Shown here one piece after another: positions 9,377-18,424 of a DNA stretch of 64,000 nucleotides. Within the stretch, counting starts at the first letter, position 1, and each line of letters opens with the position of its first letter. The notes under the pieces were generated by a model. That model saw only the letters and a list, made by a program, of their open reading frames with translations, searched no databases and had not been told where the DNA came from. Origin of the DNA: Gimesia aquarii (GTDB lineage: Bacteria; Planctomycetota; Planctomycetia; Planctomycetales; Planctomycetaceae); NCBI RefSeq assembly GCF_007748195.1, contig NZ_CP037920.1:3818303-3882302 (forward strand), given 5' to 3'. A program made the position numbers and the translations under genes.

Positions 9377-10831
9377 TTACTTTAAAATGCCCGTAGCAAC
9401 GTTTCCTTGCCCAGGCTCAACTAATGCGACAGGCTGTGTATTATGAGTATAATGAAGATCTTTATGCTTTAAACCAAATTGATTTAACAAAGTTGCGTGA
9501 AAATCGTGTTGTGTCATCACGTCTTCGACCGCCCGGTGACCAAAATCATCAGTCGCACCATATATATGTCCCTCTTTGATTCCACCGCCGGCCATCCAAA
9601 TGCTGAAACCTTCTGTATTATGATCGCGGCCCGGTTTTTTACCTGCGCCACGATCCTGAATCACAGGCAAGCGCCCCATTTCTCCACCCCACTGCACGAC
9701 AGTTGAATCTAAGAGCCCACGATTCTTCAAGTCTGTTACTAAAGCAGCACAAGGTTTATCTGAAGCATCACAGCGTCTCTTTAAATATTCAAAAATGTTT
9801 TCATGCATATCCCAACCATAATTCCAGATTTGTACGAAACGCACACCACGTTCTACAAATCGACGTGCCAGGATACAGGCGTCGGCAAATTCTTTCGTAA
9901 CTGGATCGTCGGCACCATAGAGCTCTTGTGTTGATTTCGTTTCTTTTGATAAATCTAAAGCTTCAGATGCTGCTGTTTGCATGCGAGCAGCTAATTCGTA
10001 ACTGGCAATTCTTGCAGAAAGGTCATGTTCGCCCGGATGACGCTCAAGATGAATCTGATTCAACTCTTTCAGCAAATCCAGTTGATGTCCCTGAGGTTTT
10101 CCTTTGAGTTGTGTTATCGGATTTAAGTTGGCAATACGAGGTTCATTTTTACTGACAACAGTCCCCTGATAAATGGATGGTAACTGACGGCTGTCCCAAT
10201 AAGGTGACCCAACTGGATTTTTGGGAATTGTAATGGCAACGAATGCAGGCAAGTTTTGCGTCTCAGACCCCAATCCATAAGTCAACCAACTTCCCAGAGA
10301 GGGCCAACCTTCACGACCACGACCTGTGGTCATAGCACGCATGCCTGCTACATGATTTCGAATATTCGGTAACTGCATTGATCGAATCAGAGTGACATCG
10401 TCAACAATTTCCGCAAAGTGCGGTAGCATTTCTACATTGATTTCCATGCCTGATTCTCCGCATTTTTTAAATGTATTCGGAGAAGGCATAATAATGGACG
10501 TAGCCTGACCGGCGTTATCATATTTGATTCCATCACCGGGAAACCGCTTACCGGCATATTCATCGAGAATCGGTTTACGATCAAAGAGATCTAAATGACT
10601 GGGACCACCTCCACAGAATATGGAAATCATCGATTTTGCTCGAGCAGGGTGGTCCGTTTTTTTAGGCAATAAATCGTATGTTTGTGCTTCTAATTCGGGC
10701 TTATCAGGTGCCGCTAAAAGTTGTTCCTCTTTTAACAAACTCGCCAGACCAAGTGTTGAAATTCCAAAAGCACCTTGTGCCAGAAAATGACGACGAGAAC
10801 TTATAGTTGAATTTGAAGAGACCAGAGACAC
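9377..10831 (-). CDS. DUF1501 (sulfatase-like) exported protein
   Basis: A 484-residue protein of the DUF1501 family, which is structurally related to the alkaline phosphatase/sulfatase superfamily and is massively expanded in Planctomycetes. The N-terminus has a Tat-type signal (SSRRHFLAQGAFG followed by a hydrophobic stretch). Family motifs seen are FCGGGPSHLDLFDRKP, HHVAG-like NHVAGMRAMTTGRG, WDMHEN and GRDHNTEGFSIWMAGGG. The start is a GTG at 10831 with AGGGAG 7 bases upstream. It sits between a DUF1549/DUF1553 protein and the M14 peptidase, the standard planctomycete pairing. The biochemical role of the pair is not established; periplasmic degradation of sulfated or complex polymers has been suggested for the family. 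Confidence 0.92.
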   Translation of the reverse strand: MSLVSSNSTISSRRHFLAQGAFGISTLGLASLLKEEQLLAAPDKPELEAQTYDLLPKKTDHPARAKSMISIFCGGGPSHLDLFDRKPILDEYAGKRFPGDGIKYDNAGQATSIIMPSPNTFKKCGESGMEINVEMLPHFAEIVDDVTLIRSMQLPNIRNHVAGMRAMTTGRGREGWPSLGSWLTYGLGSETQNLPAFVAITIPKNPVGSPYWDSRQLPSIYQGTVVSKNEPRIANLNPITQLKGKPQGHQLDLLKELNQIHLERHPGEHDLSARIASYELAARMQTAASEALDLSKETKSTQELYGADDPVTKEFADACILARRFVERGVRFVQIWNYGWDMHENIFEYLKRRCDASDKPCAALVTDLKNRGLLDSTVVQWGGEMGRLPVIQDRGAGKKPGRDHNTEGFSIWMAGGGIKEGHIYGATDDFGHRAVEDVMTQHDFHATLLNQFGLKHKDLHYTHNTQPVALVEPGQGNVATGILK

Positions 10832-10898
10832 AACAGACTCCCTCTTTAGAATATCGAATAAAAGTCAGACAACATTCAGAGTTAACGATCGTTGAAAT

Positions 10899-13547
10899 TC
10901 ATTCAATATATAAAAATTGATTCGTACCAAACAAGACATGACATAGTGCAGCCAAAGATTCCTCCTGTGGGTTTTGCACTTTCTGCGTCTTGTATTCTTT
11001 TATCTGTAATTGCATATGTTTTTGTAATGCCTGCATTTCAGCCGGCGACGGTTCACTGCACAATGCCATTTTCCATGCAGTTCGAATTATGGTTTCGTTA
11101 TCAGTTTTTTGGCTTACACTTGCGATGACGCGCTTTGCGAATGCAACAGATTGAGTACGCATGAATTCACTATTGAGTAACGCTAATGATTGCGTTGCTA
11201 CTGTTGAAGAAACTCTCCTTTCACAATTCGGCTCCATGCTGGGAGCATCAAAGGCATTCAGCATGGTAACTGGTTGTGTTCTACGCACCTGAATATAAAC
11301 CGACCGTTTTAATTCGCGACGATCCTTGGATATTTTTCCAGCACCGACTGTAATCAAACCGCTATCAGACAACGAAACGGGAACAGGCACACCAAATTGC
11401 TCTCGGTTCAATTCTCCACTGACAGCTAATATTGCATCCCGAATCGCTTCAGCTTCTAATCGTTTCATTGGCATTCTCCACAGCAATCGATTGTCGGCAT
11501 CGATGGAAGCCGCTTTCTCCGAATGTGTTGTCGAAGTTTGACGATAAGTTTTCGAAGTCATTATCAAACGATGAATACGTTTTAAATGCCATCCATGTTC
11601 CATAAAATCAGCAGCCAACCAATCCAACAATTCTGGATGTGTTGGTGTTGCAGAGCGTGTCCCAAAATCACCGGTGGAATCAACAATCGCACGCCCAAAA
11701 TGGTGCATCCAGAAACGGTTCATTAACACACGGGCTACCAGCGGGTGTTTTCCGTTTGTTAAATAGCGAGCAAACGCCAAACGACGGCCGGTTGTTGGTA
11801 ATTGTGGGTCATTATCAGGAAATGTATTATTTGATTTCTGTCCGATCACAGTCAGGCCACCAGGATCAATTCGATCTGACTCTGGTGAGGAAATATCTCC
11901 ACGATAAAAGACAAAGGTCTCGGGAATATGTCGTGAATCTTCTGTTGCAATTCTAATGTATTCTGGCTTAGGAATTTTTGTTCGTAATTTGTCTGCTTTC
12001 TCCTTAATCTCCTCATATCGCTTTGTCAAATCATTACCATCTTTATAGCGTGCTATGAATAAGTGCAGATTCCCCAGAGAAAGTAAATCTAACATGGGAT
12101 ACTTCTTTTTGAGAAACTCGGCCTGTTCCGTAGATCGTTCTTTGCGCTCTGTTTCAAAAGCATTTTTGGCAAGCTCTCGATCCTCTTCAGGTATTTCTTT
12201 GAAAACGCGTTCTGAAATCAACTGAAGAACTTCGCTCTTAACTTTATTGTGCTGCTCATCAAGGGCTTTCACTTTTGCTGAAAGTTGAGCGACTTTTTCT
12301 TTATCTTCTTTCGCTAGTAACGCAGCTCGACGATTCTTGGGAACACGCCATTTGAAAGGATCAAATACAGGAGCAATCACAGCGCGTAAACGGTAAAAGT
12401 CCTGTTGGGGAATAGGATCAAATCGATGGTGGTGGCATTCAGCACAACCAACAGTCATTCCCAGTAGCGACGAAGACATAATCTTGACAGTTTCCGTAAT
12501 CACTTGATTACGTGCGATTGCTGGGTCCATTGGACTCGATCCAGTTCCATCTGGAGCCAGACGCAAAAAACCAGTCGCAGTTAACTTATCATAGGCATCC
12601 GGATCTTCATCAATCAGTTTCTGGGCAGAGGCATGTGTCGCTTTGATCAACTCATCACCAGCGAGTTGTTCAATGATAAATTGGTCCCAGGGTTTATCGG
12701 CATTCAGCGCACGAATGACATAATCACGATAATGCCAGGCATCGGGGCGAATGAGGTCTTTGTCATTATAACCTTCTGAGTCTGCATAGCCGGCCACATC
12801 TAACCAGTGGCGCGCCCAACGCTCGCCATAATGAGGTGATTCAAGTAAACGATCAATCAGTTTCTCGTAAGCGTCAGGTGACTCATCGGCAAGAAAATTG
12901 TTAACTTCTTCAGGAGTTGGCGGTAAACCTGTCAAATTATATGAAGCGCGTCTGATGAGAGTTCTTCGATCTGCTGCCTGAGAGAACCACAGTCCTTTCT
13001 CTTTCAACTTTCGTCCGATGAAAGCATCTACAGGATTGATTTCTGCCGAGGATTCCTCTTTCAATAAATCAGCGACAACAGGAACAGATGATTTTTTAAT
13101 CGGACGAAAAGCCCAGTGCGACCGTTCCTCAGGTGAAATCAGAAATTGCCCTGGTTTGATTTCTCCATCTGGTTCCGGACCAGCAGTCTTAGCCCCTTGA
13201 TCAATCCATTTTGCAATAATCGATACTTCTTCTGGCTTAAGTTGCAATTTTTCATCGGGAGGCATCTCACCGGACTCAACGTATTGAAAGAGTAGACTTT
13301 CAGCATGTTTACCTGTTTCTATAACAGTCCCCGACTCGCCTCCCTGCATGATCAATCGCCGTAACCGCAAATCCAGCGCACCGGAAAGCTCTTTTTCCTC
13401 ACCGTGACAATGAAAACAATATGTTTTGAAAATAGGACGAATGTCATTCTCAAACGTAAGTTTCTGATCAGAATATGCCAAACTCGGCAAGCAAAAGAGA
13501 AACGTGCTGCAACCAGTGAGGAATCTTGAAATCGTTTGGACAAACAA
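10899..13547 (-). CDS. Planctomycete cytochrome c / DUF1549 / DUF1553 protein
   Basis: An 882-residue exported protein with the standard order: signal peptide, planctomycete-type cytochrome c (PSCyt1) with CFHCH, DUF1549 (PSCyt2) with the AxHWLDVAGYADSEG signature, a second haem motif CAECHHHRFDPI, a coiled-coil-rich middle, and DUF1553 (PSD1) with HPLVARVLMNRFW. The frame is open to a TTG at 13634, but I prefer the TTG at 13547 because AAGGA lies 8 bases upstream and the protein then begins directly with a signal peptide. It is upstream of a DUF1501 gene (67-base gap), as in most planctomycete genomes. The haem motifs suggest electron transfer in the periplasm; the substrate is unknown. Confidence 0.9.
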   Translation of the reverse strand: MFVQTISRFLTGCSTFLFCLPSLAYSDQKLTFENDIRPIFKTYCFHCHGEEKELSGALDLRLRRLIMQGGESGTVIETGKHAESLLFQYVESGEMPPDEKLQLKPEEVSIIAKWIDQGAKTAGPEPDGEIKPGQFLISPEERSHWAFRPIKKSSVPVVADLLKEESSAEINPVDAFIGRKLKEKGLWFSQAADRRTLIRRASYNLTGLPPTPEEVNNFLADESPDAYEKLIDRLLESPHYGERWARHWLDVAGYADSEGYNDKDLIRPDAWHYRDYVIRALNADKPWDQFIIEQLAGDELIKATHASAQKLIDEDPDAYDKLTATGFLRLAPDGTGSSPMDPAIARNQVITETVKIMSSSLLGMTVGCAECHHHRFDPIPQQDFYRLRAVIAPVFDPFKWRVPKNRRAALLAKEDKEKVAQLSAKVKALDEQHNKVKSEVLQLISERVFKEIPEEDRELAKNAFETERKERSTEQAEFLKKKYPMLDLLSLGNLHLFIARYKDGNDLTKRYEEIKEKADKLRTKIPKPEYIRIATEDSRHIPETFVFYRGDISSPESDRIDPGGLTVIGQKSNNTFPDNDPQLPTTGRRLAFARYLTNGKHPLVARVLMNRFWMHHFGRAIVDSTGDFGTRSATPTHPELLDWLAADFMEHGWHLKRIHRLIMTSKTYRQTSTTHSEKAASIDADNRLLWRMPMKRLEAEAIRDAILAVSGELNREQFGVPVPVSLSDSGLITVGAGKISKDRRELKRSVYIQVRRTQPVTMLNAFDAPSMEPNCERRVSSTVATQSLALLNSEFMRTQSVAFAKRVIASVSQKTDNETIIRTAWKMALCSEPSPAEMQALQKHMQLQIKEYKTQKVQNPQEESLAALCHVLFGTNQFLYIE

Positions 13548-13775
13548 AGTTCTGTTCCTTGTTGGGGTGGGAACAAAATGAGGCAGGGTTTCTTCAATCC
13601 GAATGAATGAAGAAAACGTATTGATAGGGTACAAAGATAACGTGCAACAGTACGGAAGTCAAATTATTTAACTTTACTTAAACTGCACACTCAATCATTT
13701 CTTGAGAATCAGAACCATAACTGTATTCGATACATTCTGGCTCTGCTGAATATGACGCTGCCAAAGTATGTCGTG

Positions 13776-16118
13776 TTAGTCTGAAACTAAACTTCCCTCA
13801 ACCGGCTGGATCGGGGCCTGTTCTGGCTCTTGAATCGCGGGAACCTGTGATCGTTTTGCGTACTGTGCCAAGAGAGCAGGTAAGAAGACCAAATCACCGA
13901 AGAGCGCAGATGAAATCGTCAAGCCGCTCATAATGGCAAAGATACGTTGATCGCGCATATCACTAAACACTACAGTGGAAAAACCGGCAACTAATACAAT
14001 TGTGGTCATGATAAGCGCGGTCCCAACTCCCGTAAATGCACGATGGATGGCTTCATGATCGTTTTCGACATTCAGTTGTTCTTCTCGAAAGCGCGTCAAA
14101 AAATGAATGGTATCATCGACGGCAATTCCCAGACAAACTGTGAATGCACATACGCTGACGACTTCCAGTGCCTGTCCCGTCAAAACGAGATAAGTACCTG
14201 TGACAGCCAAAGGAAACATGTTCGGAATAATCGAAATCAAACCCAGTCTCAAGGATTGAAAAGCAAACGCCAGCACAATGAAAATTATGATCGCAGCGCT
14301 TCCCAGGCTGGTCGCTAAGTCAACAACAATCTGATACAGATTTCTCCAACGCCAAACAGCAGAACCGGTCAAGCTAAACTGAAAGTCGGTATGCTCTGCA
14401 TTGATTGCCGTTAATCCCTCTTCGATTCGAGTAAAGGTGGGACCATACCTGGCAATTCCTAAATCCTGTACATGAAAACTGACATCAGCGCGATGATGTT
14501 CGGGAGTATAAAAAGCGCGTTTTAATGGAGGTGGTAATAAATCAAGCATTGACATTCGCTCTTCTGGATCCCCCTCACCAGGAAGGGCTCCCAAAATGTT
14601 ACGAATTGAAATCGGATGTCCAATTAATGGTTCCTGCTGCAATAAATCATCAATTTTACTGATGGCGATTAATACCTCGGGGGAATTCGATTCTACATTG
14701 TCGTTCCATGTCACTTGAATACGTGAATGCTCCAGGCCGCCTAACGCCTTGTCCATATGATTGAGCGCCAATGCTGCCTCTGAACCTTCGGGTAACATAT
14801 TTGCACGACGTTCATCAGGTCTGAGTGTCGAAGAAATCAAAATCAAAGCAACAGTGATGCCAATACCCAATGAACTGATCAATTTCGTCCGTGTGAGTAC
14901 CAGGTCGATGATCACACTAATGCGCCCCAAATGACGATCAATGATTCCCTTATTGTGACCAACATGAATTGAGCGTCCGAGCCAAGTACGACAGGCAAGG
15001 GGAATTACCGTAATCACAGCGACAAATGTTAAAATTACGCCGATTACACAACTATAACCAAACTCTCGAACAGTTTCATGATGTGCTAACGAAAGGGAAC
15101 CAAAGCCAATCGCAGTCGTCAGTGAAGTCAGAGCACAAGCAAGACCCACCTCTTGAACTCCTCGACGGGCAGCATCACGTCCACTCAAGCCTGCTGCACG
15201 ATGCCGTCGGATCTGTACCATCAAGTGCACACCATCCGTAAAACCAACCAGACTCAGCAACACAGGTAAAACAACATCATTAAAGGGATTGTTCTGAAAA
15301 TCAAAAAACTGAATGACTCCCATTGTCAGAAAGACGCCGAACATCGGCGCCAGTGCCACGATAATGACGGCAGAAATGCCACGAAATAGAATGACCGCCA
15401 TCAGCAAGATCATTCCATAACCGATTACCTGATATTTAACTTTGTTAGCATTATGTGTGCGAATTGCTGTCAGGTAGGTGGGGATATGGCCTGTTGTCAT
15501 AAAAGAAAAGTTAACTTCAGGATATTCTTCTGCAACCTGTTGTGCCACTTGCTTCAATCCGGTGGTACAATCTTCATCGTCATCAACATAGAACCAGTCA
15601 AATTTCACCATCAATAATAAAGTTTGACCATCTTCAGAGAGTAACTGTCCTCCAACTAATGGATGGGCTATCGCTTTCTCTTTTGCAGCCATCAATCGTT
15701 TTTCAGAAGCCCGTTTATTAGGAATGATTGGTTCTCTTAAACCGAAAATATTAAGATTAGGGATATCATCCAACCAGAATACACTTCGTACATAATCAAG
15801 CGATTCGATTTTCGCAACGATCGCTCTGAGCGCTTTGATCCCCTCTGTGGTAAAGAACTCATCTGAGTCAACCACGAGAATCGTGTGGGCATCGGTTAGA
15901 CTGATGGGGTCGACATCAGGAGGTGCTTGACGTATGAGTTTTGGTTTTGAAGGATTGCTTTGTTTCTCTACAACAGGGACTGGTTTAAACCAGTCACGAA
16001 CCGGTTCCGGAACAGTATACCCCAGCAGTGCAATCCCGCTCAAAATCAGAATCAAAATTGTTACGGTAGCAGGATGGTCAACTAACCAAGTCGAACATCG
16101 ATTAAATGTACGAAACAC
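13776..16118 (-). CDS. MMPL/RND-type membrane transporter
   Basis: A 780-residue integral membrane protein with the two-fold RND layout: one span near residue 20, a large extracytoplasmic loop, a five-to-six-span bundle (about 225-400) containing a GFTDGVHLMVQI segment, then a second loop and bundle (about 615-760) with GIAVDDTIHFLTRF. These GxxxDD(T/G) segments are the proton-relay helices of the MMPL/SSD superfamily. The start is a GTG at 16118 (the hydrophobic N-terminus begins directly after it); the ribosome site is weak. The gene is 88 bases downstream of the redoxin-cytochrome-monooxygenase mosaic and likely cotranscribed. Relatives export lipids or hopanoids; the cargo here is not known. 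Confidence 0.85.
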   Translation of the reverse strand: MFRTFNRCSTWLVDHPATVTILILILSGIALLGYTVPEPVRDWFKPVPVVEKQSNPSKPKLIRQAPPDVDPISLTDAHTILVVDSDEFFTTEGIKALRAIVAKIESLDYVRSVFWLDDIPNLNIFGLREPIIPNKRASEKRLMAAKEKAIAHPLVGGQLLSEDGQTLLLMVKFDWFYVDDDEDCTTGLKQVAQQVAEEYPEVNFSFMTTGHIPTYLTAIRTHNANKVKYQVIGYGMILLMAVILFRGISAVIIVALAPMFGVFLTMGVIQFFDFQNNPFNDVVLPVLLSLVGFTDGVHLMVQIRRHRAAGLSGRDAARRGVQEVGLACALTSLTTAIGFGSLSLAHHETVREFGYSCVIGVILTFVAVITVIPLACRTWLGRSIHVGHNKGIIDRHLGRISVIIDLVLTRTKLISSLGIGITVALILISSTLRPDERRANMLPEGSEAALALNHMDKALGGLEHSRIQVTWNDNVESNSPEVLIAISKIDDLLQQEPLIGHPISIRNILGALPGEGDPEERMSMLDLLPPPLKRAFYTPEHHRADVSFHVQDLGIARYGPTFTRIEEGLTAINAEHTDFQFSLTGSAVWRWRNLYQIVVDLATSLGSAAIIIFIVLAFAFQSLRLGLISIIPNMFPLAVTGTYLVLTGQALEVVSVCAFTVCLGIAVDDTIHFLTRFREEQLNVENDHEAIHRAFTGVGTALIMTTIVLVAGFSTVVFSDMRDQRIFAIMSGLTISSALFGDLVFLPALLAQYAKRSQVPAIQEPEQAPIQPVEGSLVSD

Positions 16119-16206
16119 TCTGTGTTACTTTCTGCCGGAAAAGAGATTCTAGAAATAAAGTGATGAGTATTCCGAACACAATTTTAAAAAATGACGTTTA
16201 CGATCG

Positions 16207-18171
16207 TTATCTGGCTGCACTTTCGATTTCTTTCCTTTGCAACCTTCCATCGTCATTATGATCAAGATTTCGAAATCCAAAACGCTTGGTCGATAAAGGC
16301 ATCTCATCAACATCGACATGTCCGTCTTTGTTTTTGTCAAATCGCTGGATAAACTCAGCGACAAATTTCTCAACTCGCTGCTTTCGTTCCAGTTCAGAGT
16401 TCACCTTTTTCTTTTCTGGCTTTTTCATCTTCTGCTTAGTAAAACGAGGTTCTGCAATTTCAAAAAAGGCAATCGCCATCTCTTCCCATGTTTGATCACC
16501 CCAAGTCACATATTCATTTGGATCAGGATTAAAGGGGTTCTCTTCCGAATTATCAAACTTCACGGTAAATTTAAGCTCATCCACCGTGTCAAGTTTCATC
16601 GGCTGACTCAACTCGTAAATATGTTGCCAATTGAAATCATAATTGGGCACATCCAACAAAATTTGTGAATCGCCTTTCTGCTTCATGAACAGACGAAACG
16701 ACTTGCCTCGCAAATGCATATGAGGTGCGATGGCTAATAATTCTGCCTTCGGTGGAATACGACGTACTTTCGCAGAGACGGGAAAATCTTTTGCATGAGG
16801 CGGTATTTCGAATTCCTGATCAATACCCACCAGGGTAAAAACTTCGTGGGTGATATCCTTCTCCTCACCAAATAGTAACCCAACTTTCGAAATATCTTCC
16901 TCCACTGATCCAGTCGGTGTGTAATGCATCTGGAAAACTAACTTGGAGCCAGCGGGAACTCTTCGAGCGCGTCCCGGGGGTAACATGCTGACGCGTTGCC
17001 CAGGCACATAAGCGGTCAACCAGCCGATCCCTCTAAAATCGGATCCGTCAGGTGGACGAATAAAAACGATTGCATGATGAACAACAGATCGATTCCCTGG
17101 TAGAACTTGAGCACCAGTAACCCACTTGTCTTCTTTAAATCCTGGATCTACGACAAAATACTGATACTCTACAACACCTTCTTTCGGAACGATAAACGGT
17201 CGCTTTCGCATTTGATAAACCGTTTTGGGGACTTGAGGTAAATGCCAACCGTCTTGAAACTTTGGAAGTTGTGGTAGATCTTTAACATCACCAAATGGCA
17301 TTCCTCCAGCAACCCAATCACGCAGAATGTCCTTATCGGCTTCCGACATGTACCGGGTATTCGCATACTTCCCATACTTTGGACTCGCGTGCCAGGGAGG
17401 CATGCGACCGTCTTCAATGGTTTCCAGCATAGTTTCAGCCCAGCCACGCACTTCATCATATTCAGTCAAGCCGAACGGCGCTATCTCGCCTTTGCGATGA
17501 CACTCAACACAATGTCGATTTAAAACCCCCGCAACTTCTTTACAAAACGTCAGTTTCGTTTTTCCAGTCGTTTTTTTAACACGGCCAATAAAACAACCAT
17601 TCGGTTCGGTGCTGGCCACCTTAATCATCTCACCCGCAAGAAGTTGATCAAGTGCGTTCTTCAAGTCATGCGATGTCGTTTCCGCACGAGAAATGCCAGG
17701 TAAATATTGATTATCAATACGACCGCGATAACGAATTTTCAAGCTCTTATCGAGAACAAACACTTCCGGAGTGCGAACAGCTTTGAACTGATCTGCGACT
17801 TCGTTACCGTAATCCTTGGCTACTGGAAATTGAATCTCATAGCGTTTGACATATTTCTGCACATCTTCCAAAGAATCCTGTTGATTACTATTCACACCGA
17901 TGAACCGAACTCCCTGCGTTTGATAGTCGGCCTGCATCTGGTTTAATTTCGGTCCATATAATCTCGCCAGCGGACATTCGGCTCCCAAAAAACAGACGAC
18001 AATTGCGGAGTGCTTAGGTTTTTCGGTCAATTCTGCGATACCCCCATTTGAGGTCGGCAGTCGAAATGTCAGTAAACCTGATTTTGTATATTCCGTCCCT
18101 TCGTTAGCAAACAGGAAGCTGCTATTGAGAAAAAACAATGAAAACAGACATATCAAACAGATACGTAACAT
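16207..18171 (-). CDS. Exported mosaic: redoxin + haem c + copper monooxygenase-like + EF-hands
   Basis: A 654-residue exported protein. The ATG at 18171 has AAGGA 7 bases upstream, and a signal peptide covers about residues 1-23. Next is an AhpC/TSA-type redoxin with only one active-site cysteine (AECPLARL rather than CxxC). A haem c motif CVECH follows near residue 220, in the context EIAPFGLTEYDEV known from planctomycete cytochromes. Then comes a copper type II ascorbate-dependent monooxygenase-like domain with paired His (VVHHAIVFI, QMHYTPTG, APHMHLRG), which are the expected copper ligands. The C-terminus has two EF-hand-like loops (DKNKDGHVDVDE and DHNDDGRLQRKE). A redox enzyme at the cell surface or periplasm is likely; the substrate is unknown. 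It is followed by an MMPL transporter. Confidence 0.85.
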   Translation of the reverse strand: MLRICLICLFSLFFLNSSFLFANEGTEYTKSGLLTFRLPTSNGGIAELTEKPKHSAIVVCFLGAECPLARLYGPKLNQMQADYQTQGVRFIGVNSNQQDSLEDVQKYVKRYEIQFPVAKDYGNEVADQFKAVRTPEVFVLDKSLKIRYRGRIDNQYLPGISRAETTSHDLKNALDQLLAGEMIKVASTEPNGCFIGRVKKTTGKTKLTFCKEVAGVLNRHCVECHRKGEIAPFGLTEYDEVRGWAETMLETIEDGRMPPWHASPKYGKYANTRYMSEADKDILRDWVAGGMPFGDVKDLPQLPKFQDGWHLPQVPKTVYQMRKRPFIVPKEGVVEYQYFVVDPGFKEDKWVTGAQVLPGNRSVVHHAIVFIRPPDGSDFRGIGWLTAYVPGQRVSMLPPGRARRVPAGSKLVFQMHYTPTGSVEEDISKVGLLFGEEKDITHEVFTLVGIDQEFEIPPHAKDFPVSAKVRRIPPKAELLAIAPHMHLRGKSFRLFMKQKGDSQILLDVPNYDFNWQHIYELSQPMKLDTVDELKFTVKFDNSEENPFNPDPNEYVTWGDQTWEEMAIAFFEIAEPRFTKQKMKKPEKKKVNSELERKQRVEKFVAEFIQRFDKNKDGHVDVDEMPLSTKRFGFRNLDHNDDGRLQRKEIESAAR

Positions 18172-18424
18172 GAAGTGATCCTTCCTCCTGAATCAATTAG
18201 ATAGGTGCGTTTATTTTATCAACGCGTCGGAAACACACGCAACCCTCATTAAAATGATTGTAGGCCTCCCGCGTTGATTGGACAGTTTCAATTAGATATA
18301 CTCGACGTAACTCGCATTGGTTGCACATTTTGGCAACAGAATTAAAAATTCTCTTTAAAAGAAATTAACACAATCCATACCTGTGTGATTGTGCCTCAGA
18401 TCAGTACTAGAGAAAGGCAGCAGA

